Shown: one piece after another, positions 7,837-16,483 of the stretch
Numbering within the stretch: position 1 is the stretch's first letter
Layout of the letters: each line of letters begins with the position of its first letter
Assembly: GCF_042850985.1 (NCBI RefSeq)
Contig: NZ_AP031415.1
Span: 806,001-870,000 of the forward strand
Reading direction: 5' to 3'
Length of the DNA: 64,000 nucleotides
Origin: Allocoprobacillus sp002160865
GTDB taxonomy: Bacteria > Bacillota_I > Bacilli_A > Erysipelotrichales > Coprobacillaceae
Notes under the pieces: model-generated
The model's database searches: none
The model's input: only the letters and a program-made list of their open reading frames with translations
Told to the model about the DNA's origin: nothing
Position numbers and translations under genes: made by a program

Positions 7837-7991
7837 TACTATCACATCCATATTAATTATATCATTAATTTTACAAATTTTAGCATTTGTATTGGAAATA
7901 TAAATAATTTATGGTAATATGTATATAGAAATTGATACAAAAAGTATTAATTCTCAATTGTGATGGAAAAGTTGAAAATAAATTAACCAAT

Positions 7992-8001
7992 CGCTCCATT
8001 G
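7992..8001 (+). repeat. attR-type core repeat of element 1
   Basis: CGCTCCATTG repeats the tRNA-Gly 3' end and marks the right end of the element. The 348-bp stretch 7837-8184 holds the possible resistance-operon promoter, this core and the displaced tRNA terminator. I see no further gene in it. Confidence 0.7.
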
Positions 8002-8009
8002 AAATGATG

Positions 8010-8038
8010 ACTTACGATAAATTATCGTAAGTTTTTTT
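8010..8038 (+). terminator. Terminator displaced from the tRNA-Gly gene
   Basis: ACTTACGATA (8010-8019) pairs perfectly with TATCGTAAGT (8023-8032), followed by a T run. It starts nine bases after the attR core, as expected for the original terminator of the tRNA-Gly gene now 8 kb away. Confidence 0.75.
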
Positions 8039-8184
8039 GTGTTCTATGATATGTAGGAGCATATCTTTTTTTATAAAACAATGCAATGATTGACAACATA
8101 TATGAGCCAATATACAATGAAAATGAAGATGACATCAAAGAATTATCTACACTCAAAAATAATAAATAAGTGAGAAGGGAAAAC

Positions 8185-9309
8185 ATGAAATCAAAGTTTA
8201 TCATCATTATTATTTCATTATTGGTAATTATTTGTCTAACAGGTATAAGTTTTCAATTCAATAATGACCATCATTCGACTTTTTCTGTAAAAGGAAAAGT
8301 TGTATTGATAAGTGAGAAATCAGTCAATCGTGAAATGATTGATAAGATCGATCAAAAATATGAATCTATAACAATAACTGTATTGCATCCATCAAAAGTC
8401 AGTTCATATCACTTTGATGATGAAGATGTTGTGGCTGTGGATAAAGAATCACTTTCACATTTAGAAACAAAACAATTCATAAAGGATTATATTCAAGAAA
8501 ATTATATTTTATTTGTTGGAAATAATACTATTGAAAATCTTTCCAATGAATTAGATCTTGTTTTTCAAAATGATCAGCCTATTTATTCATTGAATACAGG
8601 TGAACTGATTTCAGATGAACTTGTAGAAATGCGTGGCAGTTTTTCAGTATTCAAATATTCAGACAATATAGATTTGAAAAATGGAATTGAAACTGTATTT
8701 ATCAATGAGGATTCTCTTTCTGTAGAAAGTTATTTAATTCCTTGTTTAGATTATCTGATTGATAAAAATCAATTTCATACCAAACCTCAAGGATCTAATA
8801 TGAGTAGACATTATCTATTCAATTCTGATACGAAATTACCAACAAGCACATATTTATATACAGCACATGATTTGTATCAGGATACTGATGAAGTTGATGA
8901 TCAAAAGGATTATTATTTATTAAGGACAAAAGCCTGCTTTTCAAAAGATGGTCAACATTTCACACTTCAGCATCATTGTTCTCCTGATGCAAAGGCAACA
9001 ATTTTAGAGAGAAATCCTACTCAGCGTGATAATGTAACATCATATTCTTCATATTCTGATAATGTTTCAGTTTCCTATTCAGGACCAAAAGTGAATGTCG
9101 CATTAAAAAGTTTGGAAGATGGTTCTAGTATGTGGACTATAACGGATCAGACATTTTTCAATAATGCCAATTTTGATTTTGAAAATGTATTCGAATTTTC
9201 ATCACTTGCTTCGATTGAAGAAGGAAGTCAGCTTGAGTGGACATATCAAGTCAAAGCGTTAGATCAAAAGTCAAATGGAACAGAATCCAATGATTTATAT
9301 ATTTTTTGA
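8185..9309 (+). CDS. Secreted or membrane-anchored hypothetical protein, 374 aa
   Basis: I do not recognise the family. The N terminus MKSK followed by a run of Ile and Leu (about residues 5-25) is a signal anchor or signal peptide. The remaining 350 residues are hydrophilic and look extracellular, with a Ser/Tyr-rich stretch around 290-310. Two cysteines in the middle could pair. The upstream GTG at 8170 is ignored because AGAAGG (8173-8178) is correctly spaced for ATG 8185. It is the first chromosomal gene after element 1 and appears monocistronic. No catalytic motif is apparent. Confidence 0.65.
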   Translation: MKSKFIIIIISLLVIICLTGISFQFNNDHHSTFSVKGKVVLISEKSVNREMIDKIDQKYESITITVLHPSKVSSYHFDDEDVVAVDKESLSHLETKQFIKDYIQENYILFVGNNTIENLSNELDLVFQNDQPIYSLNTGELISDELVEMRGSFSVFKYSDNIDLKNGIETVFINEDSLSVESYLIPCLDYLIDKNQFHTKPQGSNMSRHYLFNSDTKLPTSTYLYTAHDLYQDTDEVDDQKDYYLLRTKACFSKDGQHFTLQHHCSPDAKATILERNPTQRDNVTSYSSYSDNVSVSYSGPKVNVALKSLEDGSSMWTITDQTFFNNANFDFENVFEFSSLASIEEGSQLEWTYQVKALDQKSNGTESNDLYIF

Positions 9310-9329
9310 TATATTTTTATGAAAGAATA

Positions 9330-9358
9330 TTGACATAGGGAGTATGAGAGTATATATT
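9330..9358 (+). promoter_or_regulatory. Promoter of the zinc-efflux operon
   Basis: TTGACA (9330-9335) and TATATT (9353-9358) are separated by 17 bases. The next 25 bases contain a palindromic operator candidate. Confidence 0.75.
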
Positions 9359-9361
9359 TAT

Positions 9362-9381
9362 ATATGAAGAGATGTTCATAT
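9362..9381 (+). promoter_or_regulatory. Candidate ArsR/SmtB operator
   Basis: ATATGAA and TTCATAT form an inverted repeat with a 6-base spacer just downstream of the -10 box and ahead of the regulator gene. AT-rich imperfect palindromes at this position are the usual targets of ArsR/SmtB metal sensors, so autorepression released by metal is likely. Confidence 0.6.
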
Positions 9382-9402
9382 GTTCAATGAAGGAGTGATG
9401 AT

Positions 9403-9762
9403 ATGACTATACAGATGGATGATCAAAATGATTTTTTAGCAGTTCATGAAGATGTTGTCAAAAGGGTCAAAGCAAAACAACCTGATGATGAATACTTATA
9501 TGAATTGGCTGATTTATTTAAGGTATTTGGAGATACAACACGTATTAAGATTTTATATGCTTTATTTGAAAGTGAATTATGTGTTGGAGATATCGCACAG
9601 ATTTTGGGACTGAGTCAGTCTGCAGTCAGTCATCAGTTGAGAGTTTTAAAAGATAGTAAATTAATTAAATTTAGACGTGAAGGAAAGGTGATCTTCTATT
9701 CATTAGATGATGATCATGTCAGAACAATCATGTCAATGGGCATGGAACATGTTGAGGAATAA
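9403..9762 (+). CDS. ArsR/SmtB-family metal-sensing repressor (zinc type)
   Basis: The 119-residue winged-helix protein has the recognition helix in LSQSAVSHQLRVL and the ELCVGD segment seen in CadC/SmtB relatives. Near the C terminus, DDHVRTIMSMGMEHVEE fits the D-x-H-x10-H-x-x-E alpha-5 metal site of SmtB, CzrA and related zinc sensors. The CadC-type Cys pair is reduced to one Cys, which favours zinc over cadmium/lead. GGAGTGATG precedes the ATG. It starts a three-gene operon with an HMA protein and a P1B ATPase, and palindromes lie at 9362-9381 and 10035-10058. Confidence 0.9.
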   Translation: MTIQMDDQNDFLAVHEDVVKRVKAKQPDDEYLYELADLFKVFGDTTRIKILYALFESELCVGDIAQILGLSQSAVSHQLRVLKDSKLIKFRREGKVIFYSLDDDHVRTIMSMGMEHVEE

Positions 9763-9779
9763 GAAAGGGGAAAAGGAAT

Positions 9780-9998
9780 ATGAAAAAGACATATAAAGTT
9801 GATGTAGATTGTGCCAATTGTGCTGCTAAAATGGAGGAAGCAGTTAAAAATACAAAAGGTGTTAAAGATGCGACTTTAAGCTTTATGACATTAAAGTTAA
9901 AAGTTGAATTTGAAGATGGTGTCAATGTTGATGAAGTCATGCAGGAAGCTTATAAGAATTGTAAAGTCGTAGAAGATGACTGTGAAATTTATTTATAG
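9780..9998 (+). CDS. Stand-alone heavy-metal-associated (HMA) domain protein
   Basis: This 72-residue ferredoxin-like domain has the metal loop DCANCAAKME (Cys-x-x-Cys). It begins 17 bases after the repressor stop. The ATPase encoded next has no N-terminal HMA domain, so this protein looks like the detached metal-binding domain or chaperone that passes metal to the pump. The acidic C-terminal tail containing DDCE could add ligands. Confidence 0.9.
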   Translation: MKKTYKVDVDCANCAAKMEEAVKNTKGVKDATLSFMTLKLKVEFEDGVNVDEVMQEAYKNCKVVEDDCEIYL

Positions 9999-10034
9999 AA
10001 TAAATTCCCTTAAAAAGGGATATTTATTTAGATG

Positions 10035-10058
10035 ATATATGAATGAGTGAACATATAT
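10035..10058 (+). promoter_or_regulatory. Second palindrome, before the P1B ATPase gene
   Basis: ATATATG (10035-10041) and CATATAT (10052-10058) form a perfect inverted repeat resembling the operator at 9362-9381. A separate hairpin, AAATTCCCTT/AAGGGATATTT near 10002-10026, precedes it and could attenuate or process the mRNA. A second binding site for the ArsR-type repressor is plausible. Confidence 0.45.
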
Positions 10059-10080
10059 TAAAATGAATGGGAGTGTTTTG

Positions 10081-11955
10081 ATGAATAAAAAACAAAAGAA
10101 AGTTCTTTATAGAATTCTGTTATCTTTAGGATTCATGATTGGAATCATGATTTTAACCTCATATGTTTCTTTAAATATATATGTAGAAGTGGTACTTTAT
10201 CTAATACCTTATCTGATTATTGGGTATGATATTTTAAGAAAAGCTATCAAAGGTATATTGAAAAGACAAGTCTTTGATGAAAACTTTTTGATGGCTGTTG
10301 CGACTGTAGGCGCTATGTGTTTAGGTGAATTCCGTGAAGGTGTCGCTGTCATGCTGTTTTATCAGATTGGCGAATTGTTTCAAAGTGTTGCAGTGGGAAA
10401 GAGTCGTCGCAATATTGCCGCATTAATGGATATTCGTCCTGATTATGCCAATATGATGATAGATGGTAAGCTTCAAAAAGTTGATCCAGATGATGTCGAA
10501 ATAGGTAGTGAAATCATTGTTAATCCTGGTGAAAAAGTACCTATTGATGGTATTATTGTTGAAGGGAATACAACATTTAATACGAGTGCTTTAACAGGTG
10601 AAAGTGTACCTAGAGATGCACATTGTGGGGATGAAGTGATTAGTGGTTTTATTAATATGAGTGGTGTGATTAAGGTTCAGACAACAAAAGAGTTTGACGA
10701 ATCTACCGTTTCAAAAATTCTTGATTTGGTTGAAAATTCAAGTATGAAAAAATCTCGTTCAGAAAACTTTATCACAAAGTTTGCCAAATACTATACACCA
10801 GCAGTTTGTTATAGTGCATTGGCATTAGCAATTATTCCACCAGTTGTTTTGATGTTGATGGGGAAAGATGCCTCATGGGGTGATTGGATTATTCGTGCAT
10901 TGACATTCTTAGTTATCAGTTGTCCATGTGCTTTGGTTATTTCTATACCACTCAGTTTCTTTGGTGGCATTGGTTGTGCTTCAACAAAAGGAATTTTGGT
11001 AAAGGGTTCTAATTATCTCGAAGCTCTTGCCAGTGCCAAATATATTGTTTTTGATAAAACGGGAACACTGACAAAAGGGGTTTTTGAAGTAACGCATATT
11101 GATCCAACTGATAATTATGATCAACAGCAGTTATTGTATTATGCAGCTCATGTGGAAATGGCTTCAAGTCATCCAATCAGTTTAAGTTTACAAAAGGCTT
11201 ATGGACAATCATTGGATAGAGATGCTGTGCATAATATTGAAGAAATTGCTGGACATGGTATTCGTGGAACTGTTCATGGACATGATGTTTATGCTGGTAA
11301 TGAAAAACTGATGAATAAGATAGGTGTAGATATTACGGAAAAACATCCTGAAGGAACAGTTGTGTATATGGCCATAGATAATCAATATGCAGGATGTATT
11401 GTGATTTCTGATGTGATTAAAGAAACCTCAAAAGCAGCGATTCAGTCTTTAAAATCACAAGGAATCAAAGAAACGATTATGTTAACGGGAGATACAAAAC
11501 AGACTGCGACAAAGGTTGCTAAAGAGATTGGTATTGATCGTGTTTATAGTGAACTTTTACCAGCTGATAAGGTTGAAAAAGTTGAAGAAATACTACAAAA
11601 CAAAGGTGAAAAAGAAAAAGTGGCTTTTGTTGGTGATGGTATTAATGATGCGCCAGTTTTATCACGTGTTGATATTGGGATCGCGATGGGCGCTTTAGGT
11701 AGTGATGCAGCGATTGAAGCAGCTGATATTGTGTTGATGGATGATGATCCGGCTAAGATTTCATTAGCTATGAAAATCTCATTAAAAACATTAAGAATTG
11801 TCAAAGAAAATATTGTGTTTGCTTTAGCTGTTAAATTTATCTGTTTAATTTTAGGAGCATTTGGTATAGCGAATATGTGGCTTGCTATCTTTGCGGATGT
11901 TGGTGTGATGGTCATTGCTGTCATTAATGCGACGAGAGCTTTACGAATTCGATAA
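10081..11955 (+). CDS. P1B-type heavy-metal (Zn/Cd) translocating ATPase
   Basis: The 624-residue pump has the CPC motif in SCPCALVIS, the phosphorylation site DKTGTLTKG, the TGES actuator loop in ALTGESVPRD, an HP motif in SSHPIS and the GDGINDAP hinge. These place it in the ZntA/CadA group that exports Zn2+, Cd2+ or Pb2+. About eight transmembrane helices are expected. The N-terminal metal-binding domain is absent and is supplied by the preceding HMA gene. The ATG at 10063 is in frame, but GGGAG (10069-10073) is spaced for the ATG at 10081. Confidence 0.93.
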   Translation: MNKKQKKVLYRILLSLGFMIGIMILTSYVSLNIYVEVVLYLIPYLIIGYDILRKAIKGILKRQVFDENFLMAVATVGAMCLGEFREGVAVMLFYQIGELFQSVAVGKSRRNIAALMDIRPDYANMMIDGKLQKVDPDDVEIGSEIIVNPGEKVPIDGIIVEGNTTFNTSALTGESVPRDAHCGDEVISGFINMSGVIKVQTTKEFDESTVSKILDLVENSSMKKSRSENFITKFAKYYTPAVCYSALALAIIPPVVLMLMGKDASWGDWIIRALTFLVISCPCALVISIPLSFFGGIGCASTKGILVKGSNYLEALASAKYIVFDKTGTLTKGVFEVTHIDPTDNYDQQQLLYYAAHVEMASSHPISLSLQKAYGQSLDRDAVHNIEEIAGHGIRGTVHGHDVYAGNEKLMNKIGVDITEKHPEGTVVYMAIDNQYAGCIVISDVIKETSKAAIQSLKSQGIKETIMLTGDTKQTATKVAKEIGIDRVYSELLPADKVEKVEEILQNKGEKEKVAFVGDGINDAPVLSRVDIGIAMGALGSDAAIEAADIVLMDDDPAKISLAMKISLKTLRIVKENIVFALAVKFICLILGAFGIANMWLAIFADVGVMVIAVINATRALRIR

Positions 11956-11962
11956 AAATGGA

Positions 11963-11997
11963 AGATAACAGAAAGTCCATCTGTTATCTTTTTTTTT
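11963..11997 (+). terminator. Terminator of the zinc-efflux operon
   Basis: AGATAACAG (11963-11971) pairs perfectly with CTGTTATCT (11981-11989), followed by nine T. Confidence 0.85.
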
Positions 11998-12045
11998 AGA
12001 TTTAGAAGTGATATAATAGTGCCTTGTGAAGAAAGGGTGTATGTG

Positions 12046-12906
12046 ATGAATTATAAATTCATAAGAAATATTATAGGAATTCTTATTGGAAATACGATAT
12101 ATGCTTTAGCTGTTTTATTATTTATTGTTCCTAATGGACTGATTACAGGTGGATCAACAGGATTATCCATTGGTGCACAGCATTTATTAGGAATTCCAAT
12201 GACTTTATTTTTATCTATTTTTAATATTTTGATGTTTTTACTTGGGTTACTGATTTTAGGTAAAACCTTTGCCTTAACAACATTAATTAGTACTTTTTAT
12301 TATCCATTGATTTTAAGTGTTTTTGAAAAAACAATAGGTTATACCCAAATGACAACTGATCCATTACTCGCTGCATTGCTTGGTGGAGTGATGATTGGTG
12401 TAGCAATTGGCCTTGTTATTAAATGTAATGCTTCCACAGGGGGAATGGATATTCCACCATTGATTATTAATAAAAAGACAGGAATACCTGTATCCGTTTC
12501 TATGTATGCTTTTGATTTCTTGATTTTATTAATGCAGGTCTTTTATACCAATCGAGAAATGGTTCTTTATGGTATTGTTTTAGTGGCGACATATACCATT
12601 GTTTTAGACAAAGTTCTGGTGGTTGGAAAAGCACAGACAGAAGTGATGATTGTGTCTAAGGAATATGAACAAATTAATGATATGATTATTCATGAACTTG
12701 ATCGTGGAACAACAATGTTAAAATCTATTTCAGGTTATATGAAAAATGAATATCCTGTGATTATGACTGTGATTTCTAACCGTGAATTACCGAAATTAAA
12801 TTATCTGGTTTTAAATATTGATGAACATGCTTTTATGGTTGTCAGCAAGGTGAACGAGGTGAAAGGAAGAGGATTTACCTTTAAAAAGGAATATATTGAG
12901 TCATAA
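12046..12906 (+). CDS. YitT-family membrane protein
   Basis: The protein of about 286 residues has five to six hydrophobic helices in its first 190 residues, with the family segments VPNGLITGGSTGLS and CNASTGGMDI. A cytoplasmic C-terminal domain (about 205-286) matches DUF2179. YitT proteins are widespread in Firmicutes and their function is not settled. The start at ATG 12046 is chosen because AAAGGGTG lies just upstream. A TATAAT at about 12012-12017 suggests its own promoter. Confidence 0.85.
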   Translation: MNYKFIRNIIGILIGNTIYALAVLLFIVPNGLITGGSTGLSIGAQHLLGIPMTLFLSIFNILMFLLGLLILGKTFALTTLISTFYYPLILSVFEKTIGYTQMTTDPLLAALLGGVMIGVAIGLVIKCNASTGGMDIPPLIINKKTGIPVSVSMYAFDFLILLMQVFYTNREMVLYGIVLVATYTIVLDKVLVVGKAQTEVMIVSKEYEQINDMIIHELDRGTTMLKSISGYMKNEYPVIMTVISNRELPKLNYLVLNIDEHAFMVVSKVNEVKGRGFTFKKEYIES

Positions 12907-12961
12907 TAGTGAAAAAGAAAGACAGATAGGTTATAATAGAAAGGAATGTGGAGGTTATATT

Positions 12962-13783
12962 ATGAGTAGTCAAGACTGTAATCATGATTGTCAATCATGT
13001 CAGGAAGATTGTGAAGAAAGAAGTTTTTTAGCTCCAATGAATAAAAATTCAAAAATACATAAAGTGATTGGAGTTGTCAGTGGTAAAGGTGGCGTAGGAA
13101 AATCATCTATTACGTCTTTATTGGCTGTTTTAAAACAGCGTGAAGGATACCGTTGTGCTGTATTAGATGGTGATATTACAGGACCATCAATTGCGAAAAC
13201 ATTTGGTGTTGAAGGTACACAGATTTATTCTAATGGAGAAGAAATTATTCCAGCTAAATCTTTAGAAGGTATTGAAATCATGTCAACGAATCTTTTATTA
13301 GAAAATGCAGAAGAGCCCGTTGTATGGAGAGGACCTATTTTAGCAGGTATGATTAAACAATTCTGGAGTGATGTCAGATGGGGCGAAGTGGATTATATGT
13401 TTGTAGATATGCCTCCAGGAACTGGAGATGTCCCTTTGACAATTTTCCAATCTTTACCTTTAGATGGTATTGTGATTGTGACAAGTCCACAGGAACTTGT
13501 CAGCATGATTGTTTCTAAAGCTGTTAATATGGCAAAGAAAATGAATGTTCCTATTTTAGGTATTGTGGAAAATATGAGTTATGTGCAATGTCCTGATTGT
13601 GGAAAGAAGATTTTTGTCTTTGGAAAAAGCCATCTTCAAGATGTGGCAGATAAATATGATTTAAAGATATTAGGACAATTACCTTTAGATAGTGAATTAA
13701 CACAACTTTCTGATATGGGAATGATTGAAAACTATTCATCTGATTGGTTAGATGAATTTGAAGAAAAAGTGAAAAACTTTTAA
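12962..13783 (+). CDS. Mrp/NBP35-family P-loop ATPase (Fe-S cluster carrier)
   Basis: The 273-residue protein has the deviant Walker A SGKGGVGKSS, the conserved DGDITGPS and MPPGTGDVPL segments, and a C-terminal CPDC pair used to hold a bridging Fe-S cluster. The N terminus carries a Cys-rich stretch (CNHDCQSCQEDC) that could bind a second cluster, as in NBP35-like members. GGAGG (12950-12954) fixes the ATG at 12962. A longer frame beginning at 12896 overlaps the upstream gene and lacks a site. Its likely role is delivery of Fe-S clusters to apoproteins in the cytoplasm. Confidence 0.9.
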   Translation: MSSQDCNHDCQSCQEDCEERSFLAPMNKNSKIHKVIGVVSGKGGVGKSSITSLLAVLKQREGYRCAVLDGDITGPSIAKTFGVEGTQIYSNGEEIIPAKSLEGIEIMSTNLLLENAEEPVVWRGPILAGMIKQFWSDVRWGEVDYMFVDMPPGTGDVPLTIFQSLPLDGIVIVTSPQELVSMIVSKAVNMAKKMNVPILGIVENMSYVQCPDCGKKIFVFGKSHLQDVADKYDLKILGQLPLDSELTQLSDMGMIENYSSDWLDEFEEKVKNF

Positions 13784-13785
13784 AA

Positions 13786-13845
13786 AGGTCTATAACATGT
13801 CATAAACTGATTTTTGATGTTTATTGAGGTTATAGACCTCTTTTT
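13786..13845 (+). terminator. Terminator after the Mrp gene
   Basis: AGGTCTATAAC (13786-13796) pairs perfectly with GTTATAGACCT (13829-13839), followed by a short T run. The loop contains a further ATAAAC/GTTTAT stem. Confidence 0.8.
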
Positions 13846-13966
13846 GATAAAAAGAAGATGGAATAAAAGTCAGAGAATATGATGAATCATAGAATTTTAA
13901 AAAAGATTTTCAAGGATTCATTTTATTGATATAATAAAATTATCAAAATAAATGGAGATGAATAAG

Positions 13967-15001
13967 ATGATACTTACAAAGAAACCTTTAAAAGTTTTAT
14001 TAATTGGTGGAACAGGTACAATATCTCTGCCTATATGTGAAGCATTAAGTCAAAATCAGGATATTGAATTATACGTTATGAATCGTGGACATAAGTCTTT
14101 ACCTGAACATGCTCATCAGATAATCTGTGATTTTCATGATACTGCAAAAATGGAAGAAATTTTAAAAGATTATTCTTTTGATATTGTTTGTAACTTCATT
14201 ATCTATAAGCCAGAAGAAGCTATTAAACAAATTCAGTTATTTAAAGGAAAGATTCAACAATATATCTTTATATCTACAGTTGTGACTTATAATCATGAAA
14301 CAGCTGTGATAATTCATGAATCACATGAACAAAATAATATCTATTCTGAATATGGAAGAGAGAAAACAAAATGTGAACAAATCTTTATGAAAGCTTATGA
14401 AGAATTTGGTTTTCCTATTACGATTGTTCGTCCTTCACAAACTTATGGATATGATCGTATTCCTTTAAGTGTCAAAGGAAAAAGCTGTTGGAGTGTGGTT
14501 GATCGTATTTTAAATGATAAGCCAGTCATTGTTCATGGTGATGGTAAGAGCACATGGCATTGTACTCATAATCAGGATTTTGCCTATAATTTTATTCAAC
14601 TGATCAATAATGAAAAGACAATTGGTCAGGCTTATCATAATATTAATCCTGTTGTGGTGAACTGGGATATGATTTATCGTGATTTATATGCATTATTAAA
14701 CAAAGAACCAAAAATCATTCATATTGCCAGTGATACATTAGCACTCTCTCAAACTTATGATATTGAATCATCAATTCTAGGAGATAAGCAATATTCATGT
14801 CTGTTTGATATGTCAAAAATTCAAAGAGATATTCCTGATTTTCAAAATCATATTATGATTCAGGAAGGGTTGAAGATGTATCTTGACTATATGGAACAGT
14901 ATCCAGAAAAGAAAGTTAAAGATGAAACATTTGATCAATGGTGTGATCAGGTGATTGATTCTTATCAAAAATTTATTCAAGAAATCAAGGGTCATTTTTA
15001 G
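13967..15001 (+). CDS. NAD(P)-dependent SDR-family epimerase/dehydratase-like protein
   Basis: The protein of about 344 residues opens with a Rossmann nucleotide loop, LIGGTGTISLPI. An extended-SDR layout follows: a STVVTY strand with a possible catalytic Thr, YGREKTKCE with the Tyr-x3-Lys motif, and RPSQTYG. The C terminus (about 230-344) is variable and would bind substrate. The substrate is unknown; nucleotide-sugar epimerases and reductases are close analogues. GGAG at 13954-13957 supports the ATG at 13967. A terminator follows directly and the gene stands alone. Confidence 0.8.
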   Translation: MILTKKPLKVLLIGGTGTISLPICEALSQNQDIELYVMNRGHKSLPEHAHQIICDFHDTAKMEEILKDYSFDIVCNFIIYKPEEAIKQIQLFKGKIQQYIFISTVVTYNHETAVIIHESHEQNNIYSEYGREKTKCEQIFMKAYEEFGFPITIVRPSQTYGYDRIPLSVKGKSCWSVVDRILNDKPVIVHGDGKSTWHCTHNQDFAYNFIQLINNEKTIGQAYHNINPVVVNWDMIYRDLYALLNKEPKIIHIASDTLALSQTYDIESSILGDKQYSCLFDMSKIQRDIPDFQNHIMIQEGLKMYLDYMEQYPEKKVKDETFDQWCDQVIDSYQKFIQEIKGHF

Positions 15002-15023
15002 GGATTGACGCAATCCCTTTTTT
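15000..15023 (+). terminator. Terminator after the SDR gene
   Basis: AGGGATTG and CAATCCCT form a perfect 8-bp stem with a 3-base loop and a T run. It overlaps the last base of the stop codon. Confidence 0.85.
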
Positions 15024-15119
15024 ATTTGGCAACTGAGATAGGTTTTTGGCTATGTGAGAGAGTATTTAACCATTTTTTCACACAATCATGTATAATCATA
15101 ATTGAAAGAGGTGAGTAGG

Positions 15120-16475
15120 ATGGGAATTGGTATCATAGCTTTAGGGCTCTGGTTGCTTCTAGGTATTTCGTTTTCAATCAATAGCATAGAACTTTTTCCG
15201 GATGCTTTATCAATGATGATTATTATGGCGGGAATTGTCATTGTTTTAAGGAAAATCAAATCAAGAGAGCTGTTGATATCTTTAGGATTATGGATAATAA
15301 GTTTTATCATGGAAATTTTTCAATTATATTTTTTCTATCAATGGATTTGGTTACTGGCATTAACATTTGTCTATATAGGGATTGATCATATAGCTGTTGA
15401 GTATCCTGCTTTAAAAAAATATCGATATGGCTATCGTATATATTTGACAGTTTATGTGATGATTTTATTGTTGGGTGAATTGATTTTGAAAACAAATGAA
15501 GCATCTTTCATGCTAATAGCTGCCTTTTTCATGATTGTCTTAGAAATACTTTTGATTATTGTTTTATATCATATGGTTAAAATCAATCATTTTTTAGAAG
15601 AAGATTATATTCAAATCCATGTTCAATCTTTATCCTATTCATTTCATCAAAAAGCAATCATTATTGTTCTTTCTTTAGCGAGTCTTTTAGGTATTATCTA
15701 TATGAAAGATGGTTTTTTAAAACAGATCCAACAGGAAGTTTTATATGAAGAATCATGCTATTTAAAAGTGAACGAAGAAGATTATAAAATCTTGCCTTTT
15801 GGTTATCGAAAAGAACAACAGAGCACACTGTTTTTGGGAAGAGAAAGTGTATCCTATACACCGATTGAAATCTATATTCGTCAGGATTTATTCAAAGACT
15901 TAAGTCAAGTTGAATATCAGATTTTGAATTATGATCAGGTCATTGTCTCTTCATCAGGACCGTTTCAGACTGTTGAATATGAAGAAGGAGAAACGACACC
16001 ATTTACAGGTTATGTAGGTGTTTATGTTCAAGATGATCGTTATAGTGAGATTCAAAATATTCAAGATTATACAGATGCCTTCAATTTTGTATTAAAGCTT
16101 TATAATCAAAATGGCGAGTGTTATTATCAGCAGATGTCGACTTTAGAACAAGTAACATCTCATGTGTATCGTTATGAGGATGAAAATATCTGTATGGAAA
16201 ACCTGAAATACGATATGAATGTAATCACTAATCCACCACAAATAACATTAAAACAGAATCAAGATCAGATAACTAATATCTTGTTTTATACAGTCAATGA
16301 AAATAACGAAGAAAATTTGATTCTTAAATATGATAATTTCCTTGGTCAAGATCATTATAAACTTAATATAAGCCAACGTTTTATTCATCAGCCATTAGAT
16401 CATTTATCAAAACTAAAAATAGAATATCGAGATGAAAATTATCAGGTTATTGATTCTTGCATCTGTGAATTGTAG
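15120..16475 (+). CDS. Polytopic membrane protein with extracellular domain, LytTR operon
   Basis: I do not recognise the family. Residues 1-190 contain about six transmembrane helices, a further helix lies at about 175-195, and residues 200-451 are hydrophilic and probably outside the cell. GAGGTG at 15108-15113 supports the ATG at 15120. The next gene, encoding a LytTR DNA-binding protein, starts nine bases after the stop, and a small membrane protein overlaps that gene. The three therefore form one operon, and this protein is a candidate sensor, regulator or transported-signal component. No kinase or transporter motif is visible. Confidence 0.6.
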   Translation: MGIGIIALGLWLLLGISFSINSIELFPDALSMMIIMAGIVIVLRKIKSRELLISLGLWIISFIMEIFQLYFFYQWIWLLALTFVYIGIDHIAVEYPALKKYRYGYRIYLTVYVMILLLGELILKTNEASFMLIAAFFMIVLEILLIIVLYHMVKINHFLEEDYIQIHVQSLSYSFHQKAIIIVLSLASLLGIIYMKDGFLKQIQQEVLYEESCYLKVNEEDYKILPFGYRKEQQSTLFLGRESVSYTPIEIYIRQDLFKDLSQVEYQILNYDQVIVSSSGPFQTVEYEEGETTPFTGYVGVYVQDDRYSEIQNIQDYTDAFNFVLKLYNQNGECYYQQMSTLEQVTSHVYRYEDENICMENLKYDMNVITNPPQITLKQNQDQITNILFYTVNENNEENLILKYDNFLGQDHYKLNISQRFIHQPLDHLSKLKIEYRDENYQVIDSCICEL

Positions 16476-16483
16476 GAAGTCCT

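Larger units (their letters stand above)
56..7991. mobile_element. Integrative mobilizable element 1 carrying aminoglycoside-modifying enzymes
   Basis: The segment between the repeats at 49-58 and 7992-8001 holds a large serine recombinase, a MobV-type relaxase with an oriT-like region, and four resistance-type genes on the minus strand. It is visibly more AT-rich than the following chromosome. No conjugative coupling protein or secretion genes are present, so the element would depend on a helper for transfer. The right junction is followed by a tRNA-style terminator at 8010, which fits the original downstream sequence of the tRNA-Gly gene. The boundaries are inferred from the short repeat and could shift by a few bases. 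Confidence 0.8.

Noticed and set aside
11544..11924. 126-aa minus-strand ORF inside the P1B ATPase
   Set aside because: It is a mirror frame of a conserved catalytic domain and has no ribosome site or family resemblance.
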